Shown here: positions 5,457 to 9,233 of the stretch, piece by piece | How the letters are laid out: the number at the start of each line of letters is the position of its first letter | Position numbering within the stretch: the stretch's first letter is position 1 | DNA from: JBCBGF01 sp038526915 | Lineage (GTDB): Bacteria > Pseudomonadota > Alphaproteobacteria > Rhodobacterales > Rhodobacteraceae | Assembly (NCBI GenBank): GCA_038526915.1 | Contig: JBCBGF010000018.1 | Span: 1-9,233 of the forward strand | Length of the DNA stretch: 9,233 bases | Direction of reading: 5' to 3' | Notes under the pieces: model-generated | Told to the model about the DNA's origin: nothing | What the model saw: the letters and a program-made list of their open reading frames with translations, nothing else | Database searches by the model: none | Position numbers and translations under genes: made by a program

Positions 5457-7082
5457 GTGTCAAAGTTGATGGCGGCTCTCGCCAACCGTTCCGTTTTTGC
5501 CGAAATTGCCGATACAATCGGCAACTCTGATGCTGGCCGCCTGCGGATCGAGATCCTCGCGGGCCTCACCGTGGCCTTGGCCCTTGTCCCCGAAGCCGTT
5601 GCCTTTGCCTTTGTCGCGGGCGTTCACCCCCTCGTCGGCCTCTATGCGGCGTTCATCGTGGGCCTGATCACCGCCGTGTTCGGTGGCCGTCCGGGTATGA
5701 TCTCGGGCGCAACGGGTGCGCTGGCGGTCGTTATGGTCTCCCTCGTCGCGACCCACGGCGTGGAGTACCTCTTTGCCACGGTCGTTCTGATGGGCGTGAT
5801 CCAGATCGGGGCGGGCATCTTCAAGCTGGGCAAGTTCATCCGCCTTGTGCCGCACCCGGTGATGCTGGGCTTCGTCAATGGCCTGGCCATCGTGATCTTC
5901 CTCGCCCAACTCAGCCAGTTCCAAGTGCCCGGCACGGCCACGAGTTCCGGCCACGGGATCGCACACGGTGAATGGATGACGGGCTGGCCGCTGGCTATGA
6001 TGCTCGCCCTTGTCGCCGTAACCATGGCGATCATCTGGGTCATGCCGCGGATCACGACGAAGATCCCCGCACCTCTCGCAGGCATTGGTATCGTCGCCAT
6101 CGCGGTCATCGCCTTTGGCATCGACGTGCCCCGCGTGGGCGATCTGGCCTCGATCGAAGGCGGGTTGCCGAGCTTTCACCTGCCCATGGTTCCGCTGACC
6201 TGGGAGACGTTCGAGATCATCCTGCCCTACGCCCTGATCCTCGCCGCCATCGGGCTGATCGAGAGCCTGCTGACCCTCAACCTCGTCGGTGAAATCACCG
6301 GCGAACGCGGCGGGGCCAGCCGGGAATGCATCGCGCAGGGCGCGGCGAACACCGTCACCGGGTTTTTCGGCGGCATGGGCGGTTGTGCGATGATCGGCCA
6401 GTCGATGATCAACGTGAAATCGGGCGGGCGGACACGGCTGTCGGGCATCTCCGCCGCCCTGTTCCTGCTGCTGTTCATCGTGGTCGCGGCCCCCCTGATC
6501 GAACAGATCCCGCTCGCGGCGCTTGTGGGCGTGATGTTCATGGTCGTGATCGGAACCTTCGCCTGGAACAGCTTCAAGATCATGCGCCGCGTCCCCCTGA
6601 CCGATGCGCTTGTGATCGTGCTCGTGACCGTGGTGACCGTCGCCTATGACCTGGCCATCGCGGTGGTGGTGGGCGTCATCGTCTCCGCGCTCGCCTACGC
6701 CTGGAACAACGCCACCCGCATCCACGCCAAGTCCTACGACACCCCCGAAGGCGCCCGCGTCTATCAGATCCAGGGGCCGCTCTTCTTTGGCTCCGTCGAG
6801 GGCTTCACCGAGCTGTTCGAGCCCGCCTCAGACCCCCAGCGCGTGATCGTCGACTTCGCCGACAGCCGCGTGGTGGACCAGTCCGCCCTGACCGCCATCG
6901 AAGCGGTCGCTGCGAAGTACGAGGCAGCAGGCAAGTCGCTGCAACTGCGCCACCTTAGCCGGGACTGCCACAAGCTGTTGTCGAAGGCAGGCCAGTTGAT
7001 GGTCGATAGTGACGATGACCCCGATTATCAGGTCGCAACGAACTATTCGGTGCGCACAGGGATGCTGGCGGGCGGGCATTGA
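5457..7082 (+). CDS. SulP-family inorganic anion transporter with STAS domain
   Basis: This 541-residue inner-membrane protein is of the SulP (SLC26) family, which moves anions such as sulfate, bicarbonate or dicarboxylates. The transport domain (about 28-415) has around a dozen hydrophobic segments. It carries the early AGLTVALALVPEAVAFAF block (35-52), the GGRPGMISGATGALAVV signature (76-92), FIRLVPHPVMLGFVNGLAI (127-145) and the FFGGMGGCAMIGQSMINVKSGG block (303-324). A C-terminal STAS domain (about 432-520) contains VIVDFADSRVVDQSAL (463-478), where Ser477 sits at the position that is phosphorylated in related anti-sigma antagonists. GTG at 5457 is chosen because GAGG (5446-5449) lies seven bases upstream. 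The ATG at 5469 has no ribosome site. Sequence alone does not separate sulfate from BicA-like bicarbonate transport, and no sulfur or carbonic anhydrase genes are adjacent. Confidence 0.92.
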   Translation: MSKLMAALANRSVFAEIADTIGNSDAGRLRIEILAGLTVALALVPEAVAFAFVAGVHPLVGLYAAFIVGLITAVFGGRPGMISGATGALAVVMVSLVATHGVEYLFATVVLMGVIQIGAGIFKLGKFIRLVPHPVMLGFVNGLAIVIFLAQLSQFQVPGTATSSGHGIAHGEWMTGWPLAMMLALVAVTMAIIWVMPRITTKIPAPLAGIGIVAIAVIAFGIDVPRVGDLASIEGGLPSFHLPMVPLTWETFEIILPYALILAAIGLIESLLTLNLVGEITGERGGASRECIAQGAANTVTGFFGGMGGCAMIGQSMINVKSGGRTRLSGISAALFLLLFIVVAAPLIEQIPLAALVGVMFMVVIGTFAWNSFKIMRRVPLTDALVIVLVTVVTVAYDLAIAVVVGVIVSALAYAWNNATRIHAKSYDTPEGARVYQIQGPLFFGSVEGFTELFEPASDPQRVIVDFADSRVVDQSALTAIEAVAAKYEAAGKSLQLRHLSRDCHKLLSKAGQLMVDSDDDPDYQVATNYSVRTGMLAGGH

Positions 7083-7106
7083 GGGCGGTTGTGCGGCGGC
7101 CCTTTT
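7082..7106 (+). terminator. Weak possible terminator after the SulP gene
   Basis: AGGGC (7082-7086, starting at the last base of the stop codon) can pair with GCCCT (7099-7103) over a 12-base loop, followed by TTT. The stem is only five base pairs and the T-run short, so this is a weak candidate. The region 7107-7197 beyond it contains no gene that I can support. Confidence 0.25.
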
Positions 7107-7197
7107 GACCGAACACCGTGCGCGCGTCGGGCCCGGGGGTTAGGGTGATCCGCCCATGACGCATAGGCGAGAGTGAGGCCCCCCAAGCGTTCTCGCT

Positions 7198-7812
7198 TCA
7201 CGCCTTGCGGTACACCTTGTTCTTGATGACCTCCGTATACCCGGGGTCGGTCTTAACATAGTGATCGACCAGCGTCTTAACTTGGCGATCGTCTATCTGT
7301 TCATCGGTGTATTGCTCTTTGATCACGGGCACTTTTTCGGGATCGAGCGATGAGCCGCGCAGCCTCCAATTGTAATCATCAAAGTCGAAATAGCCGCCGG
7401 GCTTGAGCAACCTGTCGCCCAGGAAGAACGACAACGCATCAATCGCGAACGTGTGCGCGCCATCGAGGAAAATGTAATCGAAAAGAGGGGCATGCCCATT
7501 TTCGACATAGAGCTTCATGAGGTTCCAGTTGTAGCTGTCTAGATGCCGATTTGAATTCCCAAAACAATGCACACGCGGCGCAAAGTCTTGAAAGCGTTGC
7601 CGCGCGGCCTGAACCGTTTTGTCGAAATCGAAGAGGTAGACGCGCGCGTTTGGAAAGGTCTTCAGGACAAACTCAGCGGTTGAGGCTTGGTAAATTCCCA
7701 ACTCGGCGAAGTGAATGTCTGCGTCCGCGTCGTAAAAACTGGTGAGGGCATCCAGCGTCCCCTGTGTCCCGCCCGCCGGGACCTTCAGCATATCGGGATA
7801 CCAGTTTTCCAT
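7198..7812 (-). CDS. Class I SAM-dependent methyltransferase
   Basis: This 204-residue protein has the class I Rossmann methyltransferase pattern of the Methyltransf_24-like group. Motif I is FAELGIYQAST (35-45), a glycine-poor version. The acidic end of strand two is VYLFDFD (58-64), motif IV is YIFLDGAH (113-120), and motif VI is RLLKPGGYFDFDDYNW (134-149). Similar proteins occur in sugar, lipid or natural-product methylation, but the acceptor is unknown. The ATG at 7812 is the only reasonable start. The ribosome site is weak (GGGGGG), and a 6-base-pair hairpin lies just upstream. Codons are visibly richer in A and T (Lys, Tyr, Asn, Asp) than in neighbouring genes, which suggests horizontal acquisition. 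It is 158 bases from the flavin reductase gene on the same strand, with no sign of a shared pathway. Confidence 0.8.
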   Translation of the reverse strand: MENWYPDMLKVPAGGTQGTLDALTSFYDADADIHFAELGIYQASTAEFVLKTFPNARVYLFDFDKTVQAARQRFQDFAPRVHCFGNSNRHLDSYNWNLMKLYVENGHAPLFDYIFLDGAHTFAIDALSFFLGDRLLKPGGYFDFDDYNWRLRGSSLDPEKVPVIKEQYTDEQIDDRQVKTLVDHYVKTDPGYTEVIKNKVYRKA

Positions 7813-7827
7813 TCCATGCCCCCCAGC

Positions 7828-7843
7828 GTCGCCACGCGGCGAC
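7828..7843 (-). promoter_or_regulatory. Hairpin in the methyltransferase leader
   Basis: GTCGCC (7828-7833) and GGCGAC (7838-7843) form a perfect six-base-pair, mostly G-C stem with a four-base loop. It ends 15 bases before the methyltransferase ATG on the minus strand, so in the mRNA it would sit just before the weak ribosome site and might influence translation. An A/T patch (AAAAAATTTT on the minus strand, near 7852-7861) lies just beyond. No T-run follows the stem, so it is not a terminator. A regulatory function is inference. Confidence 0.3.
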
Positions 7844-7970
7844 CATGGCCAAAATTTTTTGAGACATCAACTGCGGTCCCGCCCGGTGCAGGTAATGGCG
7901 ACACCCATTCCCTTGCCCCTCTGTCCCCCGAAGTCTGCGCGGCCCGTGAGACACCCAGCCGAACCCCTGC

Positions 7971-8576
7971 CTACTCCCCCGGCCGCTTCAGGCTGAACTT
8001 CTCGCGCACCACGCTGTAGTCGCGATAGCCCATGCGCGTCAGAGGATTAAAAGACAACACATCAAAGATCCCGTCCTTCACGCAATCATCGCGCAGATGG
8101 ACGCCGATCACCTCGCCAAAGGCCACGAGGTTCGCCTCACCCGGCAGCTCCACGATTTGCGTGAGCTTGCATTCCAGGCTCGCAGGTGCCTGTGCCACGC
8201 GTGAGCAGGGGATGGTTTCGCATGGCGCGCGGTCGATCCCGGCCTTGGCAAACTCATCCACCTCCCGCTCCCAGGGCCCCGAGGTCGTGTTCATCGCATC
8301 CTTCATCGCGTACTCGACGATGTTCACGCAAAACACCCCCGTCTCGCGGATGTTTGACATGCTGTCCTTGGTCCCGTCGCGGTCTGGCTTGGCGCTGGTG
8401 GAGGCGAACATCACCTGCGGCGGCACGTAAGCCACCGCGTTGAAGAAGGAATAGGGCGCGAGGTTCTCGCTCCCGTCCGCCCCGCGCGTGGAAATCCAGC
8501 CGATAGGCCGCGGCGTGACAATGGCGTTGAACGGGTTGTGCGGCAGGCCATGGCCGTCTTCGGGGCGATAGAACAT
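7971..8576 (-). CDS. Flavin reductase-like FMN-binding protein
   Basis: This 201-residue cytoplasmic flavoprotein belongs to the flavin reductase / flavoredoxin domain family (split barrel). These proteins bind FMN and reduce flavin or pass electrons to partner oxygenases. Family marks are TPRPIGWIST (21-30), NLAPYSFFNAVAYVPPQVMF (38-57), the phosphate-binding KDSMSNIRETGVFCVN (70-85), DEFAKAGID (107-115), ECKL (135-138), AFGEVIGVHL (152-161) and PLTRMGYRDYSVV (178-190). The ATG at 8576 is chosen because AAGGAG sits about six bases upstream on the minus strand and the MFYRPEDGHG opening is typical of this group. An in-frame upstream start would remove that fit. It is divergent from the GNAT gene, sharing a 78-base control region. 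No partner monooxygenase is visible in the window, so its physiological substrate is open. Confidence 0.88.
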   Translation of the reverse strand: MFYRPEDGHGLPHNPFNAIVTPRPIGWISTRGADGSENLAPYSFFNAVAYVPPQVMFASTSAKPDRDGTKDSMSNIRETGVFCVNIVEYAMKDAMNTTSGPWEREVDEFAKAGIDRAPCETIPCSRVAQAPASLECKLTQIVELPGEANLVAFGEVIGVHLRDDCVKDGIFDVLSFNPLTRMGYRDYSVVREKFSLKRPGE

Positions 8577-8654
8577 GGGCGCTCCTTTTTGGGGTATTTG
8601 TGCCCCACCTACCCCCATGCTAGGGCCGGGGCCAGTCGAAACGAGGGGGGCGCG
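8577..8654. promoter_or_regulatory. Shared divergent control region of the flavin reductase and GNAT genes
   Basis: These 78 bases must hold the start signals for both flanking genes. An inverted repeat GGGG-N8-CCCC (8591-8606) and the GNAT ribosome site GAGGGGGG (8643-8650) can be seen. No clear sigma-70 promoter boxes stand out, so the call rests on gene arrangement. Confidence 0.35.
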
Positions 8655-9149
8655 ATGCTCACGCTCGCGCAGGAAACGCCCGCCGATGGGTGGGAGGTCG
8701 AGGCGCTGTATGACCTGTGCTTTGCGCCGGGGCGGGAGGCGTTGTCATCCTATCGGCTGCGCGATGGCGTGGCGCCGGTGGCGGGGCTGTCGATGGTCGC
8801 GCGGGAGGATGGCGTGCTGGCGGGTGCGATCCGGTACTGGCCGGTGCGCGTAGGCGGCGCGGCGGCGCTTCTTCTGGGGCCCGTGGCGGTCCACCCCACG
8901 CGGCAGGGGGAAGGGCTGGGGGCCTGGCTGGTCGAGGAAAGCCTGTCGCGCGCTGTTGGATGGGAGCGGGTGATGCTCGTGGGCGATGAACCCTATTACG
9001 GGCGGTTCGGGTTTCGGCGGTTGCGAGGCGTCGAGATGCCACCGCCCACCAATCCCGACCGGGTGCTGGGCCGGGCGCTGGTTCCCGGCGGGTGGGACGG
9101 TGTGGTGGGTGAGGTGACGCCCGATGGGGGCTCTGCCCCCCGCACCTGA
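8655..9149 (+). CDS. GNAT-family N-acetyltransferase (YhbS-like)
   Basis: This 164-residue protein has the GNAT fold and should transfer an acetyl group from acetyl-CoA to an amine on a small molecule or protein. The acetyl-CoA loop is RQGEGLGAWLVEE (83-95), preceded by the strand ALLLGPVAVHP (71-81). VMLVGDEPYYGRFGFRR (106-122) matches the later strand and the Tyr/Phe-rich segment of the YhbS type (COG3153). The acceptor is unknown. The ATG at 8655 is chosen because of GAGGGGGG (8643-8650) and because the frame upstream of it overlaps the divergent flavin reductase gene. The last eight residues (DGGSAPRT, 157-164) are encoded by hairpin sequence that continues past the stop. They appear to be an acquired tail rather than part of the fold. 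This is seen directly in the sequence, while the acquisition is inference. Confidence 0.85.
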   Translation: MLTLAQETPADGWEVEALYDLCFAPGREALSSYRLRDGVAPVAGLSMVAREDGVLAGAIRYWPVRVGGAAALLLGPVAVHPTRQGEGLGAWLVEESLSRAVGWERVMLVGDEPYYGRFGFRRLRGVEMPPPTNPDRVLGRALVPGGWDGVVGEVTPDGGSAPRT

Positions 9150-9175
9150 CGGTGCGTCCCCCGGGATATTTCCCG
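9126..9175. repeat. Cluster of three tandem hairpins (REP-like element)
   Basis: Three perfect inverted repeats follow each other: GGGGGC-TCT-GCCCCC (9126-9140), CGCACC-TGAC-GGTGCG (9141-9156) and CGGGA-TATT-TCCCG (9162-9175). The first two lie in the last codons of the GNAT gene, whose TGA stop is in the second loop. From general familiarity with Rhodobacteraceae genomes, a GGGGGCTCTGCCCCC ... CCCCCGGGATATTT pattern followed by A-rich sequence recurs between genes. I recall this and could not check it here. It may protect 3' ends of mRNA or act as a repetitive palindromic element. Confidence 0.6.
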
Positions 9176-9177
9176 AC

Positions 9178-9212
9178 CAAAGAAAACGGGCGCCCCGGTG
9201 AGGAGGCGCCCG
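9178..9212 (-). terminator. Rho-independent terminator of a minus-strand gene beyond the right edge
   Basis: CGGGCGCC (9187-9194) and GGCGCCCG (9205-9212) form a perfect eight-base-pair stem with a ten-base loop. On the minus strand the stem is followed by TTTTCTTT (9186-9179). On the plus strand the stem is followed by CGTGG with no T-run. It therefore best ends a leftward transcript whose gene is outside the window. It may also help block read-through from the GNAT gene. Confidence 0.7.
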
Positions 9213-9233
9213 CGTGGTAAGGGAGGGTGGTGG

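Noticed and set aside
5460..6725. Long minus-strand open frame of 421 codons
   Set aside because: It is antisense to the SulP transporter gene, and its His/Asp/Gly-rich product mirrors codons of a membrane protein. It has no recognisable domain.
7185..7198. Hairpin AAGCG-TTCT-CGCTT at the end of the methyltransferase gene
   Set aside because: The stem is short, it touches the stop codon and is followed by a G-run rather than T residues, so it is not a credible terminator.
7673..7954. Minus-strand frame overlapping the methyltransferase start, considered as a frameshifted N-terminus or leader peptide
   Set aside because: The methyltransferase is complete from its own ATG. The overlapping frame has no good ribosome site and becomes Arg/Gly-rich without a domain.
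8659..9180. Minus-strand frame opposite the GNAT gene
   Set aside because: Its product is Pro/Arg/Ala low-complexity sequence, antisense to a well-supported gene.
1..9233. CRISPR array, tRNA, rRNA, insertion sequence, attachment site
   Set aside because: I found no regularly spaced repeats, no tRNA-like cloverleaf and no transposase, integrase or terminal inverted repeats on reading both strands.

Overview
The window looks like a chromosomal segment of an alphaproteobacterium, most likely Rhodobacteraceae (Roseobacter/Rhodobacter type). The basis is the high G+C, GTG as well as ATG starts, the gene mix, and a hairpin-rich 3' element ending in CCCCCGGGATATTT that I recall as common between genes of that family. 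No database search was possible, so this placement is inference.

Layout. (1) The left edge (1-16) carries the first codons of a leftward gene, followed by a 337-base non-coding stretch. (2) Two rightward genes follow: a secreted metallo-beta-lactamase-fold protein with an atypical metal motif (354-1178) and an FAD-linked D-2-hydroxyacid dehydrogenase of the D2HGDH/GlcD type (1215-2627). The latter meets the adenine phosphoribosyltransferase gene apt (2624-3166, minus) tail to tail with a 4-base overlap. (3) A small, relatively A/T-rich divergent cassette lies at about 3321-3749. It has a previously uncalled 36-codon basic microprotein gene on the minus strand with its own ribosome site and rho-independent terminator. 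Opposite it is a 55-residue ribbon-helix-helix (RHH) DNA-binding protein on the plus strand. Between them sits a perfect 12-base palindrome flanked by two CATATG sites. (4) Next is a minus-strand pair, mtnP (methylthioadenosine phosphorylase, 4382-5260) and a LysE/RhtB-type exporter (3757-4380), separated by one base. (5) A SulP anion transporter with a STAS domain is on the plus strand (5457-7082). (6) Two minus-strand genes follow: a class I SAM-dependent methyltransferase with more A/T-rich codons (7198-7812) and a flavin reductase-like flavoprotein (7971-8576). (7) A GNAT acetyltransferase (8655-9149, plus) runs directly into a cluster of four hairpins (9126-9212). The last of these is a terminator for an unseen minus-strand gene to the right.

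How the genes fit together. mtnP releases adenine and methylthioribose-1-phosphate from methylthioadenosine, and apt converts adenine to AMP, so the two form an adenine salvage pair. They are separated here by the exporter gene and the RHH/microprotein cassette, which may be an insertion. The rest is housekeeping or accessory metabolism with no obvious common pathway. The best candidate for something undescribed is the RHH/microprotein cassette. The hairpin cluster that encodes the C-terminus of the GNAT protein comes second. I saw no CRISPR array, tRNA, rRNA, transposase or integrase.
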